35,378 nucleotides of DNA from an uncultured Hyphomicrobiales bacterium (lineage in GTDB: Bacteria > Pseudomonadota > Alphaproteobacteria > Rhizobiales > Xanthobacteraceae), in assembly GCA_903839845.1 (NCBI GenBank), contig CAIMEA010000022.1:1-35378 (forward strand), written 5' to 3'. The translations under genes were made by a program, and so were the position numbers. Shown here piece by piece: positions 25,384-34,360 of the stretch (the stretch's first letter is position 1; each line of letters begins with the position of its first letter). The notes under the pieces are model-generated. The model had not been told where the DNA came from, did not search any database, and saw only the letters and a list, made by a program, of their open reading frames with translations.

Positions 25384-26661
25384 ATGAGCAAAGTCGGCGG
25401 AAGCGATTCCAAGAACACCCTGTACTGCTCGTTCTGCGGCAAGAGCCAGCACGAAGTACGCAAACTTATCGCCGGTCCGACCGTGTTCATTTGCGATGAA
25501 TGCGTCGAACTGTGCATGGACATCATCCGCGAGGAAAACAAATCTTCGCTGGTCAAGTCGCGCGACGGTATTCCGACGCCCAAGGAAATCTGCAAGGTCC
25601 TCGACGACTACGTGATCGGTCAGATGCATGCCAAGCGCGTGCTCTCGGTCGCCGTGCACAACCACTACAAGCGCCTCAATCACCAGGCCAAGCACAACGA
25701 CGTCGAACTGGCGAAGTCGAACATCCTGCTGATCGGCCCGACCGGCTCCGGCAAGACGCTGCTGGCGCAGACGTTGGCGCGCATCCTCGACGTGCCGTTC
25801 ACCATGGCGGACGCGACGACCCTGACCGAAGCCGGTTACGTCGGCGAGGACGTCGAGAACATCATCCTCAAGCTGTTGCAGGCCGCCGACTACAACGTCG
25901 AACGCGCCCAGCGTGGCATCGTCTATATCGACGAAATCGACAAGATTTCGCGCAAATCCGACAACCCGTCGATCACCCGTGACGTCTCGGGCGAGGGCGT
26001 GCAGCAGGCGCTGCTGAAGATCATGGAAGGCACCGTCGCTTCCGTGCCGCCGCAGGGCGGGCGCAAGCATCCGCAGCAGGAGTTCCTGCAGGTCGACACC
26101 ACCAATATTCTGTTCGTCTGCGGCGGCGCCTTCTCCGGCCTCGACAAGATCATCTCGTCGCGCGGCCGCGCCACCTCGATCGGCTTTGGCGCGCAGGTGC
26201 ATGCGCCGGAAGACCGCAAGCAGGGTGAAATCTTCCGCGAAGTCGAGCCCGAGGATCTGCTCAAATACGGCCTTATCCCGGAATTCGTCGGCCGTCTGCC
26301 GGTGGTGGCGACGCTCGAGGATCTCGACGAGGTGTCGCTCAAGAAGATTCTGGTCGAGCCGAAGAACGCCCTGGTCAAGCAGTACCAGCGCCTGTTCGAA
26401 ATGGAATCGATCGATCTGACTTTGGCCGAGGAGGCGCTTGGCGCCATCGCCCGCAAGGCGATCGAACGCAAGACCGGCGCGCGCGGCCTGCGGTCGATCA
26501 TGGAAGGCATTCTGCTCGATACCATGTTCGATTTGCCGAGCCTGGAAGGCGTCGAGGAAGTCGTGATCTCGCGGGAAGTCGTCGAAGGCACCGCGCGTCC
26601 GCTCTACATCTACGCCGACCGTTCGGATCGCACCGCCGAACAGGGTTCCGCCAGCGCTTGA
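25384..26661 (+). CDS. clpX: ATP-dependent Clp protease ATP-binding subunit ClpX
   Basis: The AAA+ unfoldase that recognises substrates and feeds ClpP. The 425-residue protein has an N-terminal zinc-binding domain with C15/C18 (YCSFC) and C37/C40 (ICDEC). Walker A is GPTGSGKT (118-125), Walker B is in [10 protein letters not shown], and the pore loop and sensor regions follow normally. The IGF-type ClpP-docking loop is in the ATSIGFGAQ segment. The ATG at 25384 gives the standard N-terminus [15 protein letters not shown]; upstream in-frame codons are not conserved sequence. GGAGAATGGA precedes it. Confidence 0.98.
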   Translation: MSKVGGSDSKNTLYCSFCGKSQHEVRKLIAGPTVFICDECVELCMDIIREENKSSLVKSRDGIPTPKEICKVLDDYVIGQMHAKRVLSVAVHNHYKRLNHQAKHNDVELAKSNILLIGPTGSGKTLLAQTLARILDVPFTMADATTLTEAGYVGEDVENIILKLLQAADYNVERAQRGIVYIDEIDKISRKSDNPSITRDVSGEGVQQALLKIMEGTVASVPPQGGRKHPQQEFLQVDTTNILFVCGGAFSGLDKIISSRGRATSIGFGAQVHAPEDRKQGEIFREVEPEDLLKYGLIPEFVGRLPVVATLEDLDEVSLKKILVEPKNALVKQYQRLFEMESIDLTLAEEALGAIARKAIERKTGARGLRSIMEGILLDTMFDLPSLEGVEEVVISREVVEGTARPLYIYADRSDRTAEQGSASA

Positions 26662-27094
26662 TGCCGGTTTGGATCGACGGCCCATTAAGGCCGGGGAGCG
26701 GCCTTAAAGCCGCTCTCGGTCCCGGCCGCTGATGTGTCATCGACCCGGTAGCCGGGTGTGCCGTCGCGTACAGATAACCTACCCTGGTAGGGCCAGCCAT
26801 TGGCCGAATCGACCTGTTTGTGGTGTCGTAAGCCCCGGTAAGTGCCGTCTTAACTTGATCTTTCGGCCTTACTTGCGGAGCGTAAAGCGTCATCCTACGT
26901 ATAGTGTCCAGGACGGACTGGCGTACAAATCATCGTTTCGTTTTCGACTGGGCTGAGACCTTTTGGGCCGTCCCTGAAGGCGCTAAGGAACGGCGTTCGT
27001 TACCGGCGGACTCTCCCAAAAAAACTGGCACTGTCTGGCGATGCCGCCTTGGCGGGTCAACGGACAGGGGCGCAACAAAAAAGGAAGTAAAGCC
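26662..27094. other. clpX-lon intergenic region
   Basis: A 433-base stretch with no credible gene; short open frames lack ribosome-binding sites and family features. It starts with two overlapping hairpins (26685-26715). A possible promoter is TTGCGG (26873-26878), 17 bases, TACGTA (26896-26901), about 190 bases before lon. Such a long leader or a second promoter nearer to lon would allow separate, for example heat-shock, control, but no convincing RpoH box was found. Confidence 0.45.
26685..26715 (+). terminator. Overlapping hairpins after clpX
   Basis: TTAAGGCC-N7-GGCCTTAA (26685-26707) and GAGCGGC-CTTAAA-GCCGCTC (26696-26715) share bases 26696-26707, so only one can form at a time. There is no T-run after either, so termination is uncertain; they begin 23 bases after the clpX stop. 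Confidence 0.45.
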
Positions 27095-29536
27095 ATGACC
27101 AACAAGCCACGACCCACGCTGCAGCCGGGCGAAAGCCGCGCCTATCCGGTGCTGCCGTTGCGCGACATCGTGGTGTTTCCGCACATGATCGTTCCGCTCT
27201 TTGTCGGCCGCGAAAAGTCGATCAAGGCGCTGGAAGAAGTCATGCGCTCCGACACCTTCATTTTGCTGGCGACGCAGAAAAATGCGTCCGACGACGATCC
27301 GGCCGTGGACTCGATCTTCGAGGTCGGTACTTTGGCCAGCGTCCTGCAACTGCTCAAACTGCCCGACGGCACCGTCAAGGTGCTGGTCGAAGGCGCGACG
27401 CGCGCCAAGGTCATCAAGTACAACGACCGCGACGAATATTATGAAGCCGAGGCCACCGCGCTTGCCGACGACATGGGCGAGAAGGTCGAGGCCGAGGCGA
27501 TGGCGCGCTCGGTGGTCACCGAATTCGAGAACTATGTGAAGCTGAACAAGAAGGTGTCGCCGGAAGTTGTCGGCGTGATCCAGCAGATCGAGGATTACGC
27601 CAAGCTTGCCGATACCGTGGCGTCGCATCTCGCCGTCAAGATTCCGGACAAGCAGGAAATCCTGGAGACGCCGTCCGTCACCGCGCGCCTGGAGAAGGTG
27701 CTCGGCCTGATGGAGAGCGAAATCTCGGTGCTGCAGGTGGAAAAGCGCATCCGTACCCGCGTCAAGCGGCAGATGGAGAAGACGCAGCGCGAGTACTACC
27801 TCAACGAACAGATGAAGGCGATCCAGAAGGAGCTTGGCGACGAGGAAGGCAAGGACGAACTCGCCGAACTCGAAGACAAGATCAAGAAGACCAAGCTGTC
27901 GAAGGAAGCCCGCGAGAAGGCGACGCACGAGCTGCGCAAGCTGCGGCAGATGTCGCCGATGTCGGCCGAAGCCACCGTCGTGCGCAACTATCTCGACTGG
28001 CTGCTGTCGATCCCGTGGGGCAAGAAGAGCAAGGTCAAGAAGGATCTCGCCGCCGCCGAGACCATTCTCGATGCCGATCACTATGGCCTCGAGAAGGTCA
28101 AGGAACGCATCGTCGAGTATCTCGCCGTACAGCAGCGCGCCAACAAGCTGACCGGTCCGATCCTGTGCCTTGTCGGCCCTCCGGGCGTCGGCAAGACCTC
28201 GCTCGGCAAGTCGATCGCGAAAGCGACCGGCCGTGAGTTCGTGCGAGTCTCGCTTGGTGGTGTCAGAGACGAGGCGGAAATCCGCGGTCACCGCCGCACC
28301 TATATCGGTTCGATGCCCGGCAAGGTCATCCAGTCGATGCGCAAGGCAAAGACCTCGAACCCGCTGTTCCTGTTGGACGAGATCGACAAGATGGGCGCCG
28401 ATTTCCGCGGCGATCCGTCCTCGGCTCTGCTCGAGGTGCTCGACCCCGAGCAGAATTCGACCTTCGCCGACCACTACCTGGAAGTCGATTACGACTTGTC
28501 GAACGTGATGTTCATCACGACCGCCAACACGCTCAATATCCCCGGGCCGTTGATGGATCGTATGGAGATCATCCGCATCGCCGGTTACACCGAGGATGAG
28601 AAGGTCGAGATCGCGCGCAAGCATCTGATCCCGCACGCGGTCGGCAAGCACGGCCTCGAGATGAAGGAATGGTCGATCGACGACGAGGCGCTCCTGCTGA
28701 TGATCCGCCGTTATACGCGGGAAGCCGGCGTGCGCAGTCTCGAACGCGAATTGTCGACTTTGATCCGCAAGGCGGTGAAGGAGTTGATGACCTCGAAGAA
28801 GAAGACCATCGCCGTCACGGCGGCGAACCTTGGCGATTATCTGGGCGTGGCGAAGTACCGCTACGGCGAGATCGAAGCCGAGGATCTGGTCGGCATGGTC
28901 ACCGGGCTGGCGTGGACCGACGTGGGCGGCGAGTTGCTGACCATCGAAGGCACGTCGATGCCGGGCAAGGGCAAGATGACCGTCACGGGTAACCTGCGTG
29001 ACGTGATGAAGGAGTCGATCTCGGCGGCGGCGTCCTATGTCCGCTCGCGCGCGATCGCTTTCGGCATCGAGCCGCCTTTGTTCGACAAGCGCGACATCCA
29101 CGTGCACGTGCCGGAAGGCGCGACGCCCAAGGATGGACCGTCGGCCGGCGTGGCCATGGTCACGGCGATCGTCTCGGTGATGACCGGCATTCCGGTGCGC
29201 CGCGACGTTGCGATGACCGGCGAGATCACTTTGCGCGGCCGCGTCCTGCCGATCGGCGGCCTGAAGGAAAAGCTGCTAGCGGCCGCGCGCGGCGGCATGA
29301 AGACGGTGCTGATCCCGGAGGAGAACGCCAAGGATCTGGTGGAAATCTCCGAGACCATCAAGAAGCACCTGGAGATCATCCCGGTCAGCCGCATGGACGA
29401 AGTCATCGCCCGGGCGCTGGTGCGCAAGCCGGAGCCGATCGAATGGGACGAGGCGGCGGCGTCCGCCAAGCTGGCGGCGGCGACGGCGAAGGCCAGCGAC
29501 GGGGTCATCGACGACGACGGCATCACCGCGCACTAG
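27095..29536 (+). CDS. lon: ATP-dependent protease Lon
   Basis: A cytosolic AAA+ serine protease that removes misfolded and regulatory proteins. The 813-residue protein has the N-terminal substrate domain ([22 protein letters not shown]), a coiled-coil middle part, the ATPase with Walker [10 protein letters not shown] (from about residue 361) and the C-terminal protease domain with the catalytic dyad S683 (PKDGPSAGV) and K726 ([12 protein letters not shown]). The ATG at 27095 follows AAGGAAG at a good distance. Lon ends the chaperone/protease block; a strong terminator follows. In many relatives a HU gene (hupB) comes next, but here a tRNA-Val gene does. Confidence 0.98.
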   Translation: MTNKPRPTLQPGESRAYPVLPLRDIVVFPHMIVPLFVGREKSIKALEEVMRSDTFILLATQKNASDDDPAVDSIFEVGTLASVLQLLKLPDGTVKVLVEGATRAKVIKYNDRDEYYEAEATALADDMGEKVEAEAMARSVVTEFENYVKLNKKVSPEVVGVIQQIEDYAKLADTVASHLAVKIPDKQEILETPSVTARLEKVLGLMESEISVLQVEKRIRTRVKRQMEKTQREYYLNEQMKAIQKELGDEEGKDELAELEDKIKKTKLSKEAREKATHELRKLRQMSPMSAEATVVRNYLDWLLSIPWGKKSKVKKDLAAAETILDADHYGLEKVKERIVEYLAVQQRANKLTGPILCLVGPPGVGKTSLGKSIAKATGREFVRVSLGGVRDEAEIRGHRRTYIGSMPGKVIQSMRKAKTSNPLFLLDEIDKMGADFRGDPSSALLEVLDPEQNSTFADHYLEVDYDLSNVMFITTANTLNIPGPLMDRMEIIRIAGYTEDEKVEIARKHLIPHAVGKHGLEMKEWSIDDEALLLMIRRYTREAGVRSLERELSTLIRKAVKELMTSKKKTIAVTAANLGDYLGVAKYRYGEIEAEDLVGMVTGLAWTDVGGELLTIEGTSMPGKGKMTVTGNLRDVMKESISAAASYVRSRAIAFGIEPPLFDKRDIHVHVPEGATPKDGPSAGVAMVTAIVSVMTGIPVRRDVAMTGEITLRGRVLPIGGLKEKLLAAARGGMKTVLIPEENAKDLVEISETIKKHLEIIPVSRMDEVIARALVRKPEPIEWDEAAASAKLAAATAKASDGVIDDDGITAH

Positions 29537-29559
29537 ACCGGCTGGCTCTGAAGAAATGC

Positions 29560-29591
29560 AAAACGGCGCTCCGAAAGGGGCGCCGTTTTTT
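29560..29591 (+). terminator. Rho-independent terminator after lon
   Basis: AAAACGGCGCTCC and GGGGCGCCGTTTT pair around GAAA (one G-T wobble) and run into TTTTTT. A 13-base stem with tetraloop, 23 bases after the lon stop. Confidence 0.95.
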
Positions 29592-29660
29592 CTTAAAGCC
29601 CCGCCTACGGGGCGAGAATGCTTGCCTTGGCGGGACGTAAAGCGATAAACGGATGTGAGC

Positions 29661-29736
29661 GGGCGATTAGCTCAGTTGGTAGAGCGCCTCCTTTACACGG
29701 AGGATGTCGGCGGTTCGAGTCCGTCATCGCCCACCA
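29661..29736 (+). tRNA. tRNA-Val (anticodon TAC)
   Basis: A 76-base tRNA with encoded CCA. Acceptor stem GGGCGAT / ATCGCCC, D-arm GCTCAGTTGGTAGAGC, anticodon stem CCTCC / GGAGG with loop TTTACAC (anticodon TAC), and T-arm GGTTCGAGTCC. Confidence 0.97.
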
Positions 29737-29766
29737 CTATAAAGCCAGGCCGTTTGACCTGAGGCG

Positions 29767-30000
29767 CTATCTGTTTTTCTGATTTTTCAGATTGCCCGCC
29801 GTTGCAGGGTCGTATTTGTATTTTTTACCAGCCTTTTTGGCCGCATTGAATTTACCAACATCGCAATGCGGCTTTCCATCGCTGCCATAGCCGAACGAAC
29901 CGGCGCATTGCGGCGCCGTATGGAATGCCCGCGCCGGGATAACGCTGAAAAACATGACGGCCAGGCCAAATATCACGGTGACCGAAAATAATGGACGCAT
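29767..30000 (-). CDS. Small secreted protein, hypothetical
   Basis: A 77-residue protein with a clear signal peptide (MRPLFSVTVIFGLAVMFFSVIPARA, cleavage near residue 25). The mature part of about 50 residues has two cysteines (QCAG and HCDVGK), a glycine/tyrosine patch (FGYGSDGKP) and a lysine-rich end. I do not recognise the family; the spacing FGYGxDGKPHCD recalls small exported proteins of unknown function in Bradyrhizobium, but this is only an impression. A perfect GGAGG lies six bases before the ATG, so the gene is probably real. It is third on the minus strand after pepT and the lipoprotein gene. Confidence 0.7.
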   Translation of the reverse strand: MRPLFSVTVIFGLAVMFFSVIPARAFHTAPQCAGSFGYGSDGKPHCDVGKFNAAKKAGKKYKYDPATAGNLKNQKNR

Positions 30001-30134
30001 CCAAAACCTCCGCGAGTTGTAAGATTGGCTGTCAGAGCTGACCAGTTCGGTTTGAGTGGGATAGCTCATATATTTTTTCGGCGTTTCATCAACGTGAGGC
30101 ACCGCCACGAACATCGGTGCTTTGGCCGTGAGGG

Positions 30135-30479
30135 CTACGGCTTGGGCGCGTCTTTGATCGTGCCGGTCACTTCGCCCGGCGCGCAGGCTTTGCCGTCCGC
30201 CGCTTTGCAGGGACCGGCAAAATTCGTCGGCTGTGCCGGCGTGTTGAGCAGCGCCGTGCCTTCGATGCGGGTGGCGTTGCTGGCGCTGACCTTGGTGCGT
30301 TGGCTTTGCAGTTTGCTGCGGCATTTGTCGTAGGAGGGCCCGCCGTCGGCGTTCGCGGATTGGGCGCAGAAGGCTTCGTCGCTGGCGACAATGCCGGACG
30401 ACTGGCCGGCGCAACCGGCCAGCCACGCCGCGGCCAGAATGACCCCTGCGACTTTGAAATAGGCCGATTTTTTATGCAC
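30135..30479 (-). CDS. Small lipoprotein, hypothetical
   Basis: A 114-residue protein with a lipoprotein signal: a basic start (VHKKSAYFK), a hydrophobic stretch, and the lipobox LAGC with the lipidated cysteine at residue 23. The mature part is polar, with four more cysteines (FCAQ, KCRSK, GPCKA, KACAPG) that could form two disulfides in the periplasm. I do not recognise the family. A GTG start at 30479 is the only one that keeps the signal sequence compact; GGGGAA lies several bases before it. The frame stays open further upstream without protein features. Confidence 0.68.
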   Translation of the reverse strand: MHKKSAYFKVAGVILAAAWLAGCAGQSSGIVASDEAFCAQSANADGGPSYDKCRSKLQSQRTKVSASNATRIEGTALLNTPAQPTNFAGPCKAADGKACAPGEVTGTIKDAPKP

Positions 30480-30580
30480 AGTGCCGTTCCCCGCCGGGCC
30501 AACAACAGCATCGGCGCGCGCGACGGTCAAGACTTTATGCGGCTGTGAAATATCCGGCTGTGGACCGGATGCGCTTCGTC

Positions 30581-31831
30581 CTACGCCCGTTCTTCCCACA
30601 ATGCCGCCAGATGCACGATGGTGCGGACCGCCGCCTGCATGTCCTGGACGCTGACCCATTCCAGCCGCGAGTGGAAGGCGTGTTCGCCGGCGAAGATGTT
30701 CGGGCAGGGCAGGCCCATCAACGACAGGCGCGAGCCATCGGTGCCGCCGCGAATGCTGCCGGTCACCGGTGTCAGCCCGGCGCGGCGCACCGCCTCCATG
30801 GCGTTATCGACCACTTGCGGATGGCGGTCGAGCACCTCTTTCATGTTGCGGTATTGCGGCTTGACCGCCAGGCGGTAGGTCGAGCGCGGGAAATCGCGCA
30901 TCACGGTCTGGATCGTCCGTTCCAGCAACGCCGCCTTATCGCGCAGGCCGCTTTCAGTGAAGTCGCGGACGATGAGTTGCAGCGTCGCCTGGCCGAGCTG
31001 GGCGCTCAAGCCATGCGGATGCAGGAAACCGTCGCGCCCCTCGGTCGTTTCCGGCGAGCAGCTGTCCTTGGGCAGGGCGTCGATAATGCGGGCGGCGATC
31101 TTGATGGCGTTTTCCATCGCGCCTTTGGCAAAACCGGGATGGGCGGACACGCCGTCGATGGTGACGGTCGCGCTGTCCGCCGAGAAGGTCTCGTCCTCGA
31201 TATGGCCAGCGCTCTCGCCGTCGATCGTATAGGCGACGTCGGCGGCAAGGCGCTTCAAGTCGGCCTTGTCGACGCCGCGGCCGATCTCCTCGTCCGGCGT
31301 GAACAGCACCTTGATAGCGCCGTGCCTGATCTCCGGGTGCTGAACGAGAAAGCGCATGGCATCGACGATCTCGGCCAGGCCGGCTTTGTTATCGGCGCCG
31401 AGCAATGTGGTGCCGTCAGAGGTGACGATGTCGCTGCCGAACTGCGCGGCAAGGGCCGGGTGAGCGGCGGCGCGGATGATCTGCGCCGGGTCGCCGGGCA
31501 GCGCGATGTCGCCACCCTGGTAGTTGCGCCAGACCTGCGGCTTGACGTTCGTGCCCGAGCAGTCCGGCGATGTGTCCATATGCGAGCAGAAGCAGATAAC
31601 CGGCACGGTTTTGGCGGTGTTGGCGGCGAGCGTCGCATAGACATAGCCGTTGGCGTCGATATCTGCGTCGCTGAGACCGATGTCGCGCAATTCGGTCACC
31701 AGCAGGCGGCCGAGATCTTTCTGCTTCTCTGTCGACGGGCAGGTGGGCGAGGCGGGGTCCGACTGCGTGTCGATGGTCACGTAGCGCAGGAAGCGCTCGG
31801 TGACGGTGTAGGTAAAATTGATTGTTGGCAT
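30581..31831 (-). CDS. pepT: Peptidase T (aminotripeptidase)
   Basis: A dinuclear zinc M20-family peptidase that removes the N-terminal residue of tripeptides in the cytoplasm. The 416-residue protein (E. coli PepT 408) shows the metal and catalytic residues: H84 and D86 in SHMDTSPD, D147 in LGADNKAG, and E181/E182 in TPDEEIGRG. The C-terminal RGGTDGSRLSLMGLPCPNIFAGEHAFHSR block is typical. The ATG at 31831 gives the family start MPTINFTYTVTERFLRYV; the frame continues upstream without conserved sequence. It follows the TetR gene by 52 bases on the same strand but is probably unrelated in function. Confidence 0.95.
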   Translation of the reverse strand: MPTINFTYTVTERFLRYVTIDTQSDPASPTCPSTEKQKDLGRLLVTELRDIGLSDADIDANGYVYATLAANTAKTVPVICFCSHMDTSPDCSGTNVKPQVWRNYQGGDIALPGDPAQIIRAAAHPALAAQFGSDIVTSDGTTLLGADNKAGLAEIVDAMRFLVQHPEIRHGAIKVLFTPDEEIGRGVDKADLKRLAADVAYTIDGESAGHIEDETFSADSATVTIDGVSAHPGFAKGAMENAIKIAARIIDALPKDSCSPETTEGRDGFLHPHGLSAQLGQATLQLIVRDFTESGLRDKAALLERTIQTVMRDFPRSTYRLAVKPQYRNMKEVLDRHPQVVDNAMEAVRRAGLTPVTGSIRGGTDGSRLSLMGLPCPNIFAGEHAFHSRLEWVSVQDMQAAVRTIVHLAALWEERA

Positions 31832-31883
31832 CTCTATGGTTCGCGTGACGCACTCCGCATGCCGGGCGCCTTGCGCCGCCAAC

Positions 31884-32573
31884 TTATGGCACGGGCCGCG
31901 CCAGGTGCAAGCCGCGAACCACAAAGTTTACCAGTTCTGAAATCACGTCGTCAGGATTTGACGTGTCGCACAGACCGCTGGAAACCCGCTTCAGGCGATG
32001 GTTTCGCGAAGGGTCGAGCAGAATATGCAGCATTGCGCCGATCATGAAGTCGTAGGCCCAGTACACGCTGGCGAGACTTCTGCCGGGCAGCGCCTTGCTC
32101 ATCGCCGCAACGAAACGCTGCAACAATTCATCGGTCTGTTCGGTCATGACCTCATCTATATAGGGCTGACGCAGGGACAGCGACAGCATCCAGATGCGGG
32201 CATAGTGGCGTTCCGGCCCCGTGCCGGTGAAGCACGCGCGGACAGTCGGCTCGATCATGGCGCGCACGACATCGTCGATGGCAATGCGACCGTCGGGGTT
32301 GCGCGCAACGACCTCGCCGAGCGCCGCAAGCCGAAGCGCATTCAACGGGGCGATGACGGAACGTATCGCCTGCTGGATCAACTGCTCTTTGGCGCCGAAG
32401 TAGTAGCTGATGGCCGCCGGGTTGGCGCCGGCGTGTTCGGCGATGTCCCGCACCGAGACGGCATCGAAACCGCGCGCGGCGAATAGTTCAAGAGCGCTGT
32501 CGAGAATGCGCGCGGCGGTCCGGGAGTCCGCGCCCTCGCGGGTTCGTTCGCTCGGGGCAACTAAAGGCTTCAT
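31884..32573 (-). CDS. TetR-family transcriptional regulator
   Basis: A 229-residue TetR-type repressor. The N-terminal helix-turn-helix (ARILDSALELFAARGFDAVSVRDIAEHAGANPAAISYYFGAKEQL, about residues 21-65, split here by family blocks) is clear, and the C-terminal ligand domain resembles the CecR/YbiH group. The ATG at 32573 is chosen because AAGGA lies six bases upstream; an ATG at 32606 has no such site. It is divergent from the deacetylase-GST-solute-binding operon across 83 bases containing two dyads, so it most likely represses that operon and itself. The inducer is unknown, presumably the operon's substrate. Confidence 0.9.
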   Translation of the reverse strand: MKPLVAPSERTREGADSRTAARILDSALELFAARGFDAVSVRDIAEHAGANPAAISYYFGAKEQLIQQAIRSVIAPLNALRLAALGEVVARNPDGRIAIDDVVRAMIEPTVRACFTGTGPERHYARIWMLSLSLRQPYIDEVMTEQTDELLQRFVAAMSKALPGRSLASVYWAYDFMIGAMLHILLDPSRNHRLKRVSSGLCDTSNPDDVISELVNFVVRGLHLARPVP

Positions 32574-32612
32574 AGCAAGTCCTTGGGCGTTGACACAAAA
32601 TGGCATAAATGC

Positions 32613-32644
32613 TTGTTTAAAACAATCGTATAAAACAAATGTTT
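32613..32644. promoter_or_regulatory. Candidate TetR operators
   Basis: Two AT-rich dyads: TTGTTT-A-AAACAA (32613-32625, perfect) and AAACA-AA-TGTTT (32633-32644, perfect). Both lie between the TetR gene and the deacetylase start, the second ending two bases before its ribosome-binding site. Confidence 0.55.
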
Positions 32645-32656
32645 AGGGAGGTTTGA

Positions 32657-33499
32657 TTGCCCGCACGACCATCACGGCCCCAAGGGTGGCCGGTTGATCG
32701 ACCTATTGCAGCATCTGTGAGTGTGATGCTGGAGGGCTGGACCGACGATGCCGCTCCGGGGATTGGGCCTATGGGAAATCCACTGCGGGCCGGCGTTTAC
32801 GACACGCAAGCCAAGTCCTGGGCCGAATATGGCGCCAAGACCGGTGCGTGGCGGCTGCTTGACGTGCTTGCCGACGTCGATGTCACAGCGGTTTTCTACG
32901 TCAGCGGCATTCTCGCTGAACGCAATGGCGACCTCATGCAGGCCATTGTGAAACAGGGGCATGTCATCGCGGCTCATGGCTGGTCGCAGCATATCATTCC
33001 GGCCTATCAAAGCCGCGATGAGGAGTTGAGCGATCTCAAGCGTTGCATTCAGGTGCTCGAAACGACGTCGGGAATGCGGCCAAAGGGCTGGATCAGTCCG
33101 CGGGCGACTCCCAGTCTCAATACGCCGGAATTGCTGGCGCAAGAGGGGGGGACCTGGTTCGTCGACGTCTTCGATCAAGATATGCCTTATCCGATCAAGA
33201 CTCCGAAAGGCGCGATCCTCGCCATCCCGTTCACAACGGAGGTGAACGATTTCCCGCTGCTCGTGCGCTACGGAAATGAACCCGACGCCTTCGTTCGCAC
33301 CTTAAGCCATATCCTCGACGGCTGGTCCGAGATCGGAAGCCCCGCAGCCTGCCTCGACCTGACGGCGCACGCTCACGTCTTTGGACGGCCCGCCGGCGCC
33401 ATGGCCTTCAAGAAAGCGCTTCGCCTGGCGCGTGCACATCCCCTGGCTTGGCTCACGCATCACGAGCAGATCACAAACCTCTATGCGTCGACGGAATAG
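32657..33499 (+). CDS. Polysaccharide deacetylase-family (CE4/PuuE-like) hydrolase
   Basis: A 280-residue NodB-fold protein. The SWAEYGAKTGAWRLLDVL segment (about residues 54-71), the metal-binding AAHGWSQH with H107 and H112, and the later HAHVFGRPAG fit the PuuE/HpPgdA branch, which includes allantoinases and cyclic-imide hydrolases, better than chitin deacetylases. Hydrolysis of a cyclic or simple amide is therefore a reasonable guess. There is no signal peptide. The start is a TTG at 32657, five bases after an excellent GGGAGG; no ATG is as well placed. It opens an operon with a GST and a Bug-type binding protein. Confidence 0.83.
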   Translation: MPARPSRPQGWPVDRPIAASVSVMLEGWTDDAAPGIGPMGNPLRAGVYDTQAKSWAEYGAKTGAWRLLDVLADVDVTAVFYVSGILAERNGDLMQAIVKQGHVIAAHGWSQHIIPAYQSRDEELSDLKRCIQVLETTSGMRPKGWISPRATPSLNTPELLAQEGGTWFVDVFDQDMPYPIKTPKGAILAIPFTTEVNDFPLLVRYGNEPDAFVRTLSHILDGWSEIGSPAACLDLTAHAHVFGRPAGAMAFKKALRLARAHPLAWLTHHEQITNLYASTE

Positions 33500-33595
33500 C
33501 GTCGCGCTCGCACGAACGCGCGGCGCAGCACGGTGGCTGCGACGCTGGCCTAACGCCGGCCGAACATCGACGCCGGCAAGTATAGGACGTTGAAA

Positions 33596-34360
33596 ATGCT
33601 TATCCTCTATAACGCGGCGCATTCGACCTGCAGCCAGAAGGTGCGTATCTGTCTCGCCGAGAAAAACTTGCCGTTCGAGGATCGTCGCCTCGACATCGGC
33701 AAGGCCAAGGAGCACCTCAAGCCCGATTACCTGAAGATCAATCCGAATGGCGTCGTGCCGACTTTGGTGGATGACGGCAAGGCCGTAGTCGATTCCAGCG
33801 TGATCTGCGAATACCTCGAAGAAAAGTATCCCGCGGTCGCGCTGGCGCCGAGCGACGTGGTCGAACGTGCAAGAATGCGCGCGTGGATGCGTTTCATTGA
33901 GGAAGTGCCAACGGCGGCGGTACGCGTGCCGTCTTTCAATATGGGCTTTTTGCCGCGCTACGAGGGCATGGATCGCGCGACCTTCGAGGGCGTCGAATCC
34001 GACATCCGCCCGATCCGCAAGCAGTTCTACCGGCGCATGGGGCCGAACGGCTTCAAGCAAGAAGACGTACGGGCGTCGCTTGAGCAGATGGGTAACACCT
34101 GTTCGCGAATGAACGCGGCGCTTGAACAAGGTCCTTGGCTGCTTGGTGAGCAGTACACGCTTGCCGATATCATCGTTGCGCCCTTGATCGACCGGATGGC
34201 CGATCTTGGCATGTCAGACATTTGGGAAGGCCGATATCCGCGCGTCTCCGACTGGTATGCGCGGATGCAGGCCCGACCGGCGTTCCAGCAGACGTTCTAC
34301 CGGGGAGCGCGGATGTCGGAGTTTTTGCCGCTCGCACCTGCGATCAAAGAGGAGGCTTGA
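33596..34360 (+). CDS. Glutathione S-transferase family protein
   Basis: A 254-residue glutathione transferase. The thioredoxin-like N-domain (LYNAAHSTCSQKVRICLAEKNLPFE, with NPNGVVPTL and DSSVICEYLEEKYP for glutathione binding) occupies residues 1-80, and the all-helical C-domain follows with GPWLLGEQYTLADIIVAPLIDRM. The S-T-C-S-Q-K active-site region and the long C-domain resemble etherase/maleylacetoacetate-isomerase-like GSTs used in aromatic breakdown, but the class is not certain. The ATG at 33596 follows AGGA by eight bases. The stop directly abuts the next ATG, so it is coupled to the solute-binding protein gene. Confidence 0.9.
   Translation: MLILYNAAHSTCSQKVRICLAEKNLPFEDRRLDIGKAKEHLKPDYLKINPNGVVPTLVDDGKAVVDSSVICEYLEEKYPAVALAPSDVVERARMRAWMRFIEEVPTAAVRVPSFNMGFLPRYEGMDRATFEGVESDIRPIRKQFYRRMGPNGFKQEDVRASLEQMGNTCSRMNAALEQGPWLLGEQYTLADIIVAPLIDRMADLGMSDIWEGRYPRVSDWYARMQARPAFQQTFYRGARMSEFLPLAPAIKEEA

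Noticed and set aside
26904-27098. Short plus-strand frames in the clpX-lon gap
   Set aside because: Poor composition, no ribosome-binding site, no homology recognised; one runs into the lon start.
26930-29107. A 725-codon open frame on the minus strand opposite lon
   Set aside because: It mirrors the lon codons in high-GC DNA, has low-complexity H/R/D/L-rich composition and no recognisable domain. The plus-strand lon is unambiguous.
30545-32047. A 500-codon open frame on the plus strand opposite pepT
   Set aside because: Antisense shadow of pepT with no family motifs or ribosome-binding site.
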